From Acidovorax radicis (GTDB lineage: Bacteria; Pseudomonadota; Gammaproteobacteria; Burkholderiales; Burkholderiaceae_C): DNA of 64,000 nt. Each line of letters starts with the position of its first letter. Positions within the stretch are counted from its first letter, which is position 1. A program made the translations under genes and the position numbers. Positions 1 through 7,592 of this stretch are shown here, piece by piece. The DNA is taken from assembly GCF_020510705.1 (NCBI RefSeq), contig NZ_CP075184.1, forward strand, positions 310,001 through 374,000, written 5' to 3'. Below the pieces are notes generated by a model. The model was not told the DNA's origin. It made no database searches and was given only the letters and a program-made list of their open reading frames with translations.

Positions 1-1
1 G

Positions 2-223
2 CCCATCACCCCGGTGGCCGGGGCCGTGCAGGTGAACGTGCAGGCAGGGCACTACCTGGTGTTTGTCGGCCAGGGTGAGATGCCGCAGACGGTGATAGAG
101 GCATGGAAGGATGTCTGGCGCTACTTTGCCCAGAATCCCCACGTCAAGCGCCGCTTTGGCACCGATTTCGAGGTGTATACGGGGCCCGACAAGGTGGCCA
201 TTCACATCGGTGTGCTTGATTGA
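2..223 (+). CDS. C-terminal part of a GyrI-like / effector-binding domain protein (5' end outside window)
   Basis: The reading frame is open from base 2 without a convincing start, so the gene begins upstream of the window. The visible 73 residues look like the C-terminal half of the GyrI-like small-molecule (effector-binding) fold, with a typical run GHYLVFVGQGEMPQTVIEAW and a closing stretch rich in aromatic and acidic residues (FEVYTGPDKVAIHIGVLD). In this family the domain binds small hydrophobic ligands, alone or fused to AraC/MerR-type DNA-binding domains; which form this is cannot be seen. A WYL-type regulator lies 210 bp downstream on the same strand. The GTG at 14 is an internal valine and not a likely start. 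Confidence 0.7.
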   Translation, partial: PITPVAGAVQVNVQAGHYLVFVGQGEMPQTVIEAWKDVWRYFAQNPHVKRRFGTDFEVYTGPDKVAIHIGVLD

Positions 224-224
224 T

Positions 225-242
225 GCCGCAGCGGTCTGCGGC
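225..242 (+). terminator. Hairpin directly after the first stop codon
   Basis: A perfect 7-bp stem (GCCGCAG / CTGCGGC) with loop CGGT begins one base after the TGA of the first gene. No T-run follows, so it is terminator-like but not a classical intrinsic terminator. Confidence 0.4.
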
Positions 243-365
243 TGCAGGCGTGCTCTGGTGGTGTAAGCCCTGGGCGATACATCCGTTCGGCGCCATGCCA
301 CACCGTGCGGCCCGAAGCCGTTACGCTACCCCGGCAGAACATGTCTCGCCTCTTTCACTCTTTAT

Positions 366-409
366 TTGATAGCTGCTTGCGCTTGATGGATAAGCGCTAG
401 AGGCCTAAA
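366..409. repeat. Family A palindromic repeat, copy A1
   Basis: Short imperfect palindrome with the diagnostic core GCGCTT...AAGCGCTAGAGGC preceded by GATAGCTGC. It sits 25-68 bp upstream of the WYL regulator start. The same core recurs in at least eight other places in the window. Confidence 0.7.
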
Positions 410-433
410 ACGTTAAAAACCTAGAAACCTGCA

Positions 434-1168
434 ATGCGCCGTGCCGACCGCCTGTTCCAGATCGTGCAGCTCATCCGTGGGCGGCGCCTGACCACCGCTG
501 CCTTTCTGGCCGAGCGGCTGGAGGTCTCGCCCCGCACCATCTACCGTGACGTGGCGGATTTGCAGCACCAGGGCGTCCCCATCGAAGGCGAGGCCGGGGT
601 GGGCTACCGCTTGGGTGCGGGTTTTGATTTGCCCCCGCTGATGTTCAGCCAGGCAGAGGCCAACGCGCTGGTGGCGGCGGCCCGGCTGGCCCAGGCCTGG
701 CTCGACACCTCCATGGCGCGCGATGTGGAGGCCGCCCTGGGCAAGATCCTGTCGGTGTTGCCCCCGGCCGCCCGCGTGGCCGCCGAGGCACAGGCGCTGT
801 ATGCCCCATCGGTGGGGCTGGAGCCCCATGTGCAGGTCCATCTGCAAACCCTGCGCGAAGCCGTGCACAGCCGCCAAGTGGTGCAGATCGACTACGCCGA
901 CGTGCAGGGCCGCGCGAGCGTGCGCCGCCTGCGCCCGCTGGGGTGCTTTTATTGGGGCAAGGTCTGGACGCTGTCGGCCTGGTGCGAGCTGCGCAATGAC
1001 TTTCGCGGCTTCCGCATCGACCGCATTGCGGCCATCAGCGTGTTGGACGAACAGTTTCGGCAGGAGCCCGGCAAGACCCTGGCCGACTTGCTGCGCAAGG
1101 TGGAGGGGGAGATGGCGGGGCGATCAGCGGAATGCGCGACTGCGCCAGGGGCCGCGGTAAATTCCTGA
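434..1168 (+). CDS. WYL-domain transcriptional regulator, YafY family
   Basis: The 244-residue protein has an N-terminal HTH_11-type winged helix (residues 1-60; RLEVSPRTIYRDVADLQHQG is the recognition region) and a C-terminal WYL domain from about residue 135 (VVQIDYADVQGRASVRRLRP, then FRGFRIDRI). Length and domain order match the YafY/YobV group of one-component regulators, in which the WYL domain senses a ligand. The ATG at 434 lies shortly after repeat A1, and no strong Shine-Dalgarno sequence is visible. The gene follows the truncated effector-binding protein on the same strand; such pairs are common, but a functional link here is inference. The target genes are not evident. Confidence 0.85.
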   Translation: MRRADRLFQIVQLIRGRRLTTAAFLAERLEVSPRTIYRDVADLQHQGVPIEGEAGVGYRLGAGFDLPPLMFSQAEANALVAAARLAQAWLDTSMARDVEAALGKILSVLPPAARVAAEAQALYAPSVGLEPHVQVHLQTLREAVHSRQVVQIDYADVQGRASVRRLRPLGCFYWGKVWTLSAWCELRNDFRGFRIDRIAAISVLDEQFRQEPGKTLADLLRKVEGEMAGRSAECATAPGAAVNS

Positions 1169-1413
1169 AAGAGTGAATCGCGGGAATAAGGGTATGGGCC
1201 CTGAGCAGACCATTGGCAATAATGCCGGACAGCCGCCGTTCACATGCTACCCGCTTCCTGACAGTTCAAAACGTGATGTCTAGGTGTCCACTGTCAGCCT
1301 ATAGTTTGCTGAGTTGATGCCTCCAGCCCAATCTGCAACTACTTCTTGGCGGAACAAGTGTCCAGAGTGTCCCACGGTCCAGTTTATCCCGTAGGTTATG
1401 CGGTCTAAGTTAC
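1169..1413. other. Gene-poor spacer before the integron cassette
   Basis: Non-coding and visibly more AT-rich than the flanks. It holds no recognisable gene, integrase or clear attI. The octamer TAGGTGTC, which follows the cassette boundary at 1417, occurs once more here near 1282 and could mark the remnant of an earlier cassette junction. Confidence 0.4.
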
Positions 1414-1420
1414 GTTAGGT
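1414..1420 (+). other. Integron recombination core site (R', GTTRRRY) at the cassette 5' boundary
   Basis: The heptamer GTTAGGT matches the integron core-site consensus GTTRRRY and lies 5 bp before the cassette ATG. Its exact reverse complement, ACCTAAC, is the R'' box of the attC at the other end of the cassette. This pairing is the expected signature of a genuine integron cassette. Confidence 0.75.
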
Positions 1421-1425
1421 GTCTC

Positions 1426-2130
1426 ATGCGATACGTTGCAACTGGTCGAATCCACCCCGAGCGAGCAGGTATTCGCTTCGGTCCTATTGAATGGAAGATT
1501 CCCGATCATGGACGGGCCGTCGCGCAATGTGACTCATCCCAAGTCACCATACTTCTAGATCTCAAGTCAATCGACGGCTTTATCACCGCATACATTGCTG
1601 CTGAGCACTTTGCTCATATCGTCGTGGGTGCGCTGGGCTTCTCGCTTGGTTCAGGCTACTCAGTCGAACTGATTCAAGTTACAGAGGAAGATGGAACTCC
1701 GCATGTATTTGGAGTCCGTCCCGCAGGTGAATCGCCGACCGAGACGCTCGCAATTGAACCACATGGTCCGGTCTTCAATCGAGCTTTCACACTGGCGAAT
1801 CACGATCTCTTCTTCAGGTTAGCACTGCGTGACTACCTGCGAGCTATCAACGACACAACTGACTGCGCTACCTACTGCTTCCGCGTTGTTGAAAGTCTCA
1901 AGTCTGCATTTGCCTTCAAGACCGGCAAGGACAGTTGGCAACCTCTACACGACGCCTTGGGTACAGATCGCGCAAGCATCGACAACACCATAAAGGTGTA
2001 CGCTGATCCCGTTCGTCATGGAAACTGGATCAACGCAAAGCCGACCGATGGACCAACGCGCTGGAAGATGCTGGTTCTAACCCGAGACATTCTTCTGAAG
2101 TACTTGGAGCGTGAGCAACCCTCCACCTAA
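1426..2130 (+). CDS. Integron-cassette-encoded protein of unknown function, possible HEPN-like C-terminus
   Basis: A 234-residue protein of unrecognised family. The ATG lies 5 bp after the GTTAGGT core, and the TAA stop lies inside the attC R'' box, the usual tight packing of cassette genes. Codon use is visibly less GC-rich than in all neighbours, a sign of transfer. The N-terminal half is predicted mixed beta. The C-terminal half (about 140-230) is helical with YCFRVVESLK and later DPVRHGNW; an Arg/Glu helix followed by an R-H-G motif recalls HEPN-type RNase or helical-bundle proteins, but this is only a resemblance. No signal peptide or membrane segment is seen. Many cassettes carry defence or stress functions; no function is assigned here. 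Confidence 0.8.
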   Translation: MRYVATGRIHPERAGIRFGPIEWKIPDHGRAVAQCDSSQVTILLDLKSIDGFITAYIAAEHFAHIVVGALGFSLGSGYSVELIQVTEEDGTPHVFGVRPAGESPTETLAIEPHGPVFNRAFTLANHDLFFRLALRDYLRAINDTTDCATYCFRVVESLKSAFAFKTGKDSWQPLHDALGTDRASIDNTIKVYADPVRHGNWINAKPTDGPTRWKMLVLTRDILLKYLEREQPST

Positions 2131-2182
2131 CCCACTGCTCCAGCCGTCCATCTCCGACGGCGGCTGAACGCCAACGTTGAGT
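2125..2182 (+). other. attC: attC recombination site (59-base element) of the integron cassette
   Basis: 58 bp bounded by R'' ACCTAAC (2125-2131) and R' GTTGAGT (2176-2182), both matching the consensus pair RYYYAAC/GTTRRRY. Inside lie inverted L boxes, CAGCCG near 2141 and CGGCTG near 2161, giving the imperfect folded-back structure of a short attC. R'' is the exact complement of the core at 1414-1420. A second GTTRRRY heptamer (GTTGAGC, near 2232), preceded by a stretch resembling the attC left part (CTGCTCC then GGCCG), may be a decayed neighbouring site. Confidence 0.8.
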
Positions 2183-2315
2183 GTCCGCTTTACCCAAGAG
2201 CCACCGACTGCTCCTGGCCGAAAACAGCCGTTGAGCCCAGCTTGGTAAAAAGAGTTTCACAGCCCCGACGTCGCATTGTCCCGCGAGTGATGCCGCACTA
2301 CGGGGCCGTGCCCTC

Positions 2316-2804
2316 TCAACCCGCCAGCGCCGCCTCAATATCCCCCGCCAGCTTCTTGGGTGCGTCCTGCGGCGCGTAGCGGCGGATCATGCGGCCATCC
2401 TTGCCGACGAGGAACTTGGTGAAGTTCCACTTGATGGCCTTGCTGCCCAGCAGGCCTGGGGCCTCGGCGGTGAGCCATTTGTACAGGGGTGAGGCGTCGG
2501 CACCGTTCACGTCGATCTTGGCCATCATCGGAAAACTCACGCCGTAGTTGAGCTGGCAGAAGCTGGCGATTTCGTCGTTGCTGCCCGGGTCCTGGCGACC
2601 GAACTGGTTGCAGGGAAACCCCAGCACCACCAAGCCCCGGTCGGCGTACTGCTTGTGCAGCTCTTCCAGCCCACCAAACTGGGGCGTGAAGCCGCAAGCG
2701 CTGGCCGTGTTCACGATCAGCAGCACCTTGCCCTGATAGTGCGACAGGGGCACGGTCTGGCCGTTCATCTGCAGGGCTTCAAAGTCGTACAGGGTCTCAG
2801 GCAT
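2316..2804 (-). CDS. Glutathione peroxidase family thiol peroxidase
   Basis: The 162-residue protein has the family hallmarks: NTASACGFTPQ with peroxidatic Cys37 (cysteine rather than selenocysteine), LGFPCNQFGRQDPGS (second Cys and the conserved Gln region) and WNFTKFLV near residue 130. Bacterial enzymes of this group reduce hydroperoxides, usually using thioredoxin. The ATG at 2804 is preceded by GGAG at good spacing; the much longer open frame upstream runs antisense to the transporter gene and is not coding. No signal peptide, so cytoplasmic. It converges with the cassette region, whose attC lies about 130 bp beyond its stop. Confidence 0.93.
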   Translation of the reverse strand: MPETLYDFEALQMNGQTVPLSHYQGKVLLIVNTASACGFTPQFGGLEELHKQYADRGLVVLGFPCNQFGRQDPGSNDEIASFCQLNYGVSFPMMAKIDVNGADASPLYKWLTAEAPGLLGSKAIKWNFTKFLVGKDGRMIRRYAPQDAPKKLAGDIEAALAG

Positions 2805-2875
2805 GGCGCGCGCTCCAGGGGGAATGATGGCGCATGGTACCCGGGCACCGACGGTGCGGTGGGCGCGCCAGCCGC

Positions 2876-3778
2876 TCAGTGGCTGGCGGCGCTGGTGGCC
2901 CGGCGGCGGAACTGCAGCGCGGCGAGCAAGGATGCGAGCAGGATCAGCGCCCCGCCCAGCAGGGTGCGTGTGCCCAGGGTGGATGCGCCCATCAGCGCGG
3001 AGGACACGCTGGCAAACGCCACTTCTGACAGCATCACCAGCGCGGTGGTGCCGGCCGCCAGGCGCGCCGCGCCAAATTGCAATGCCCAGTTGCCCAGCAT
3101 CAGTACCCCGGCCAGCAGCAGGCCGGTGACGACCCAGGTGCTGTTGACTGCGGGGAAGGGCTCCACCACGGCCACTTGCAAGCCGATGCAAGCCACGGCC
3201 AGCGCCATGAGCATGCAGCCACCAAACATCGAGAACATGCGTGCGGGCCCCGGCACGGTGTGCAGGCGGCGCAGGGTGACGTTGGTGAGCGCGAACATGA
3301 AGCCGCCCAACAGGGCCAGCGCGTCGGCCAGCGACAGGTTCTGCAGCAGGCGCGTGGCGGGCGCACCCTCGGGCAGCAGCACCAGCACCACGCCCGTGAA
3401 GGCCAGCGCCAGACGCCACAGCGCCGCAGGTGTGGGCCGCTCACCCAGAATGCGCCAGGCCAACAAAACGGCCCAGGCGGGCATCAGATAAAACAGCAGG
3501 ATCACGCGCACCACATCGCCAATGGTCACGGCCCAGTTGAAGGCCACGTTGTTCAGGCCCGAGGCCAGCGCCAGCAGCCACAGCTCAGGGTGCTGGCGCA
3601 CCTGGCGCAAGATGCCCGGGCGCCATGCCAGCAAGGCCACAAGCACCAGCGCATACATGCAGGCCGTGGCCCACAACGGGTGCAGGCCCGCCTGGTGCAT
3701 GCGCTGGAACGGCCACCAGGCCAGGCCCCAGACCAGGGCGTTGAACAGCAGGGCGGCGATGGGCAGAGGAGATTGCAT
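2876..3778 (-). CDS. EamA/DMT-superfamily transporter (10 TM)
   Basis: A 300-residue hydrophobic protein with about ten membrane segments arranged as two EamA repeats (roughly 8-140 and 155-290). The first repeat ends in the typical ILGERPTPAALWRLALAF stretch (AW..LGE motif). Family members export amino acids or other small metabolites; the substrate cannot be read from sequence. It is transcribed in the same direction as the peroxidase 71 bp downstream and could be cotranscribed with it. The C-terminus is basic (RRRATSAASH), consistent with a cytoplasmic tail. Repeat A2 lies just upstream of its start. Confidence 0.85.
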   Translation of the reverse strand: MQSPLPIAALLFNALVWGLAWWPFQRMHQAGLHPLWATACMYALVLVALLAWRPGILRQVRQHPELWLLALASGLNNVAFNWAVTIGDVVRVILLFYLMPAWAVLLAWRILGERPTPAALWRLALAFTGVVLVLLPEGAPATRLLQNLSLADALALLGGFMFALTNVTLRRLHTVPGPARMFSMFGGCMLMALAVACIGLQVAVVEPFPAVNSTWVVTGLLLAGVLMLGNWALQFGAARLAAGTTALVMLSEVAFASVSSALMGASTLGTRTLLGGALILLASLLAALQFRRRATSAASH

Positions 3779-3788
3779 TACAAAGAAA

Positions 3789-3836
3789 AACAGGCTCTAG
3801 CGATTAATGAGTAAGCGCTGGCAGCTATAAAAATAG
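3789..3836. repeat. Family A palindromic repeat, copy A2 (reverse orientation)
   Basis: Contains GGCTCTAGCG...GTAAGCGCTGGCAGCTAT, the reverse-complement arrangement of the family A core. It lies between the DMT transporter start and repeat C4. Confidence 0.65.
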
Positions 3837-3846
3837 TAGTAAAACG

Positions 3847-3964
3847 GTGCCTGCGGCAAACCACACTGGTGCTGACTTCCCCTGCCAGTGCACCCGTGCA
3901 GCGGGCCCTGCCAGGCCACCGGGTGTGCCCCAATGGGGAAGCGGCGCAGCCGCTCAGGGGGCTT
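3847..3964 (-). repeat. Family C 3'-end repeat, copy C4
   Basis: Read on the minus strand it starts AAGCCCCCTGAGCGGCTGCG directly after the lplT stop and continues through a short C-run/G-run hairpin into CACCCGGTGGCCTGGCAGG. The same order of blocks occurs after three other genes in the window (C1-C3). Confidence 0.6.
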
Positions 3965-5268
3965 CAGTGGTGCGTATCCTGCCGCGCAATATGCAGCAGG
4001 TGCTCGACCTCTTCGCTGTGGTGCACGCAGTTGTATGCGTGCCAGCGCTGGATCAGCCACATGATGCTGGCGACCACGATGCCAAAGACGGTGATGGCGC
4101 CAAAGGCCGACAGGCCAAGCCGGGTGGACAGGCTGTAGAACGCGCCCAGCGCCAGGATGCAGGCCTGTTCATTGAAGTTCTGTACGGCGATCGAACGGCC
4201 CGACCCCATGAGGTTGTGGCCCCGATGCTGTAGCAGTGCGTTCATGGGCACCACCAGGAAGCCCCCCAGCCCACCGAGTAGGATGAGGAAGGGTACGGCC
4301 ACCCACACGTTGCTGATGAAGTTCATCAACACCACCAGCACGCCCATGGCAATGCCCATCGGCATCACGCGGGTGGCCACATCAAGGCGCATGCGCATGG
4401 ACGCCACCACCGCGCCCACGGCCGTGCCGATGGCCACCACGCCCACCAGGGCCGAGGCCTGGGTGGTGCTGTAACCCAGGGCCACCCCGCCCCACGCCAG
4501 CACGATGTAGCGCAGATTGCCCGACACGCCCCAGAACAGGGTGGTGGTGGACAGCGAGATTTGCCCCAGCCGGTCTTTCCACAGGCGGCGGTTGCAGGTC
4601 CAGAAATCGGGCACCAGCGCCAGCGCGTTGCTCAGGACGCTGCGCTCGGGGTCTTGCCGCAGCGGGCGCATCTCGACCCCGGTGTGCGGAATGCGCGTGT
4701 TGAACCAGGCGGCGACGATGTACACGATGATCAGCGACGCAATGGCGGCTTCGGGCGCGGTGTCGATGCCCGTGTCGATCAACGGCAGGTCAATGGCGAG
4801 CAGCGAGTGAGAGATGGAGGCCCCCACCAGCTGACCCCCCAGCAGCACGCCGAGGATGATGGACGTGATGGTGAGGCCTTCGATCCATCCGTTGGCCTTG
4901 ACCAGTTGCGAGGCGGGCAGCAGTTCGGTCAGGATGCCGTATTTGGCGGGTGAGTAGGCCGCAGCGCCCAGGCCCACCACGGCATACGCCATGAGCGGGT
5001 GCGAGCCAAACAGCATCATCAGGCAGCCCACGATCTTGATGGCATTGCTGACAAACATCACCTTGCCCTTGGGCAGGGCGTCGGCAAAGGCGCCGACGAA
5101 TGGCGCCAGGATCACATAAAACAGCGCAAACATGGGCACCAGCGCAGCGCGTTGCCATTCGGGGGCACCCCCTGTGCGCAGGAGTTCGACAGCGGCCACG
5201 AAAAGTGCATTGTCGGCCAGCGAGCTGAAAAACTGCGCCGACATGATGGTGTAAAAACCGCGCTTCAT
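3964..5268 (-). CDS. lplT: Lysophospholipid transporter LplT, MFS superfamily
   Basis: 434 residues, about 12 membrane helices. The start MKRGFYTIMSAQFFSSLADNALF and the segment PAKYGILTELLPASQLVKAN (near 105-125) are typical of LplT, which flips lysophospholipids across the inner membrane for re-acylation. In enterobacteria it is linked to aas; here no acyltransferase neighbours it. It is divergent from alr, an arrangement I know from Burkholderiales. The ATG at 5268 is the first in frame; a perfect 8-bp hairpin (5285-5303) lies in its leader. Repeat C4 abuts its stop. Confidence 0.9.
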   Translation of the reverse strand: MKRGFYTIMSAQFFSSLADNALFVAAVELLRTGGAPEWQRAALVPMFALFYVILAPFVGAFADALPKGKVMFVSNAIKIVGCLMMLFGSHPLMAYAVVGLGAAAYSPAKYGILTELLPASQLVKANGWIEGLTITSIILGVLLGGQLVGASISHSLLAIDLPLIDTGIDTAPEAAIASLIIVYIVAAWFNTRIPHTGVEMRPLRQDPERSVLSNALALVPDFWTCNRRLWKDRLGQISLSTTTLFWGVSGNLRYIVLAWGGVALGYSTTQASALVGVVAIGTAVGAVVASMRMRLDVATRVMPMGIAMGVLVVLMNFISNVWVAVPFLILLGGLGGFLVVPMNALLQHRGHNLMGSGRSIAVQNFNEQACILALGAFYSLSTRLGLSAFGAITVFGIVVASIMWLIQRWHAYNCVHHSEEVEHLLHIARQDTHH

Positions 5269-5284
5269 CGAATGGCTGGTGGGT

Positions 5285-5303
5285 GCATCAGCACGGCTGA
5301 TGC
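5285..5303 (-). promoter_or_regulatory. Hairpin in the lplT leader
   Basis: Perfect inverted repeat GCATCAGC-ACG-GCTGATGC, ending 17 bp upstream of the lplT ATG. It could affect translation or be an operator in the lplT/alr divergent region; nothing distinguishes these. Confidence 0.45.
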
Positions 5304-5404
5304 CCTGTGAAATGTGAGTAACCGTAGCAAGTGACAGGCGGTTATATCACGCGGATAAAAGGCGACGATGCGAAAATCCGGTGCTTCTCATCTGGTCAAA
5401 CCCT

Positions 5405-6526
5405 ATGCCCCGCCCGATACACGCCACCATCCACACTGCCGCACTGCACCACAATCTGGGGCGTGTTCGCCAGTCGGTTCCTGATGCGAAAGTGTGGGCG
5501 GTGGTCAAGGCCAACGCCTACGGCCATGGCATTGAGCGGGTGTTCGAGGGGCTGCGCGGTGCCGACGGGTTTGCATTGCTTGACCTGGCCGAGGCCGAGC
5601 GCATTCGCCACCTGGGCTGGCGCGGGCCCATTTTGTTGCTCGAAGGGGTGTTCGAGGCGCGCGACCTGGAGCTGTGCTCGCGCCTGGGCCTGTGGCATGC
5701 CGTGCATTGCGACGAGCAGATCGACATGCTGGCGGCGCACAAGACCCAGGTACCCCATCGCGTGTTTCTCAAGATGAACTCGGGCATGAACCGCCTGGGG
5801 TTCACGCCCCGCAGTTACCGCGCCGCGTGGGCACGGCTCGACGCGCTGACGCAGGTGGACGAGATTTCGGTCATGACGCACTTCAGCGACGCGGACGGGC
5901 CCCTGGGCATCGACCACCAGATCGATGCGTTCAACGCCACCACCCAAGACCTGCCTGGCGAGCGCAGCGTGGCCAACAGCGCGGCGGCGTTGCGCCACCA
6001 TGGCGATGCGCGGCTGCGCTCGGACTGGGTGCGCGCCGGCATCGTGCTGTACGGCAGCGCGCCTGATTTTCCTGAAAGCGACGCGCAGCACTGGGCGCTG
6101 GAGCCCACCATGACCCTGTCCACACGCCTGCTCGGGGTGCAGCATTTGCAGGCGGGCGACACGGTGGGTTATGGCTCGCGCTTCACGGCCGACGGCCCGC
6201 TCACCATTGGCATTGCGGCCTGCGGCTACGCCGATGGCTACCCGCGCCACTGCGACACCGGCACCCCCGTGCTGGTCAACGGGGTGCGCACGCGCCTGGT
6301 GGGGCGTGTGAGCATGGACATGATCACCGTGGACCTCACCCCGCTCATCGCCAGCGGCATGGCGGTCGGCACCCACCTTGGTTTTGGCAGCGAGGTCACG
6401 CTGTGGGGCCGCGCCAGCAATGGCACCGTGCTGCCCGTCGATGAGGTAGCCCGGGCGGCGGGCACGGTGGGGTATGAGTTGATGTGCGCGCTGGCGCAGC
6501 GCGTGCCAGTGGCGCAGGGCGTGTAA
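5405..6526 (+). CDS. alr: Alanine racemase
   Basis: The 373-residue PLP enzyme interconverts L- and D-alanine for peptidoglycan. The PLP lysine is K35 in [11 protein letters not shown], and the second catalytic base is the tyrosine of CGYADGYPR (Y275). [13 protein letters not shown] is the conserved C-terminal domain motif. The start at 5405 ([10 protein letters not shown]) places K35 at the family's usual position; an upstream in-frame ATG at 5381 would add eight unconserved residues. It diverges from lplT. In related genomes radA often lies directly downstream, but here about 10 kb separates them. Confidence 0.95.
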   Translation: MPRPIHATIHTAALHHNLGRVRQSVPDAKVWAVVKANAYGHGIERVFEGLRGADGFALLDLAEAERIRHLGWRGPILLLEGVFEARDLELCSRLGLWHAVHCDEQIDMLAAHKTQVPHRVFLKMNSGMNRLGFTPRSYRAAWARLDALTQVDEISVMTHFSDADGPLGIDHQIDAFNATTQDLPGERSVANSAAALRHHGDARLRSDWVRAGIVLYGSAPDFPESDAQHWALEPTMTLSTRLLGVQHLQAGDTVGYGSRFTADGPLTIGIAACGYADGYPRHCDTGTPVLVNGVRTRLVGRVSMDMITVDLTPLIASGMAVGTHLGFGSEVTLWGRASNGTVLPVDEVARAAGTVGYELMCALAQRVPVAQGV

Positions 6527-6570
6527 GCCGGGTTTTGTGCTGCGGCCCGGCGCAGCCCGGCCCGGCCCCG

Positions 6571-6876
6571 TCAGTGCCGCAATGCCTCGTGCACCGCGCA
6601 GGCGATGAGCCCCAGCGGCGCCAGGGCGCCGAACAACATCACGATGCGCAGAAACACCGGGCCCGCATGGTGAGCCTCTAGATAGTGGCGCACCAGCAGC
6701 CAGCCCTTGGTCCACGCCAGGGCGGCCACGGCGATGGTCATCCACAGGCGCGAGCCACCGTGTTGTGCATGGCCGGCCATGGCCACGCTCGCGGCGGTGA
6801 GCGCCAGCAACGCCAACCAGGTCAGCGTGGCGCCATGGCGGCCCCAAAGTGTGCGGATGCGGGGTGCGGCGGTCAT
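6571..6876 (-). CDS. Cytochrome c oxidase subunit IV-like / NorF-like small membrane protein
   Basis: A 101-residue protein with three predicted membrane helices (about 17-35, 45-63, 75-95), matching the prokaryotic COX4/NorF type. It is read from the ATG at 6876, which overlaps the stop of the upstream COX3-like gene by 4 bp (ATGA), so the two are translationally coupled. NorF-type proteins are accessory to nitric oxide reductase, and COX4-like proteins to haem-copper oxidases; no norCB or cox catalytic subunit is in the window, so the partner complex is unknown. Its stop converges with alr. Confidence 0.75.
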   Translation of the reverse strand: MTAAPRIRTLWGRHGATLTWLALLALTAASVAMAGHAQHGGSRLWMTIAVAALAWTKGWLLVRHYLEAHHAGPVFLRIVMLFGALAPLGLIACAVHEALRH

Positions 6877-7565
6877 GCGAACGCGTAGAACAGGCCAAAG
6901 AGCATGAGCCAGACCAGATCGGTGGCGTGCCAGTAGGTGGCCAGGGCCTCCAGGCCCCGGCAATCATTGGCTGAATAGCCGCCCGTGCCCAGGCGCAGCA
7001 GGCCCCACCCCATTCCGAGCAGCCCCCAGCAGGCATGCACAAAATGGTTGATCGTGAGGTAGTAGTAAACGACCACAAAAATGCCCGAGCCCGCGTTCAG
7101 GCCGTGTGCGCGGTTCCATTGCCACTCCAGTGCCTTGAGCAGGGGGTAGGCCAGGCCCACCAGCAGCGCCAGTGCCAGCCAGCCCATCGCGCGCGTGCGC
7201 CGGTCCGCGCGCATGCTGCGCACCGCCCGTACCAGCAGATAGCCGCTGGTCACCATCGCCGCCGTGATGAGCACGCCGCCCAGCGTCCACAACCGTGCGG
7301 CACCCGCTTGAAAGGCCTGCGGGTGAAACCAGCGTGCGCTGAAGTACACGGCAAAAAAAACCGCGAACTCCAGAAATTCGAGACAGATACCCACCCACAT
7401 CGCGCGGTAACCCGGCATGGCGGGGGGCGCTGCCGGCATGGGCGTGGGCGCCGCAGCCATGGGCTCGGCAGAGAGAGCGGGAAGGGTGGCTGCAATCACC
7501 ATGGCCGCGATCATGCCCGCGACCGGTGCGGTGTGGAAGCGGCCATCGTGCCGCTGCTGACGCAT
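6873..7565 (-). CDS. Cytochrome c oxidase subunit III family protein (NorE-like)
   Basis: 230 residues. From about residue 52 it shows a COX3 fold with five to six helices (MWVGICLEFLEFAVFFAVYF, ILITAAMVTSGYLLVRAV) and the family end motif YWHATDLVWLMLFGLFYAF. NorE-type proteins have only the last part of COX3 and assist nitric oxide reductase. The N-terminal 50 residues are an Ala/Pro-rich extension with a hydrophobic segment (residues 18-32); a later start at MPGYRAMWVG is possible. It forms an operon with the NorF-like gene. The start lies 10 bp from family B repeats. Confidence 0.8.
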   Translation of the reverse strand: MRQQRHDGRFHTAPVAGMIAAMVIAATLPALSAEPMAAAPTPMPAAPPAMPGYRAMWVGICLEFLEFAVFFAVYFSARWFHPQAFQAGAARLWTLGGVLITAAMVTSGYLLVRAVRSMRADRRTRAMGWLALALLVGLAYPLLKALEWQWNRAHGLNAGSGIFVVVYYYLTINHFVHACWGLLGMGWGLLRLGTGGYSANDCRGLEALATYWHATDLVWLMLFGLFYAFA

Positions 7566-7574
7566 GTCATAAGA

Positions 7575-7592
7575 AGAACGTGTTCACGATCT
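7575..7592. repeat. Family B 18-mer, type 1
   Basis: AGAACGTGTTCACGATCT, directly followed (one base) by the related 19-mer that opens the T-shaped element. The same 18-mer occurs inverted at 34489-34506. Confidence 0.65.

Noticed and set aside
413..877. Long minus-strand ORF opposite the WYL regulator
   Set aside because: Antisense shadow of a well supported gene, with biased composition (His/Gly/Gln-rich) typical of reverse-strand reading.
1230..1420. attI site or a second complete cassette upstream of the cassette gene
   Set aside because: Only isolated similarity (TAGGTGTC near 1282) was found; no RYYYAAC/GTTRRRY pair with arms is present, and no integrase.
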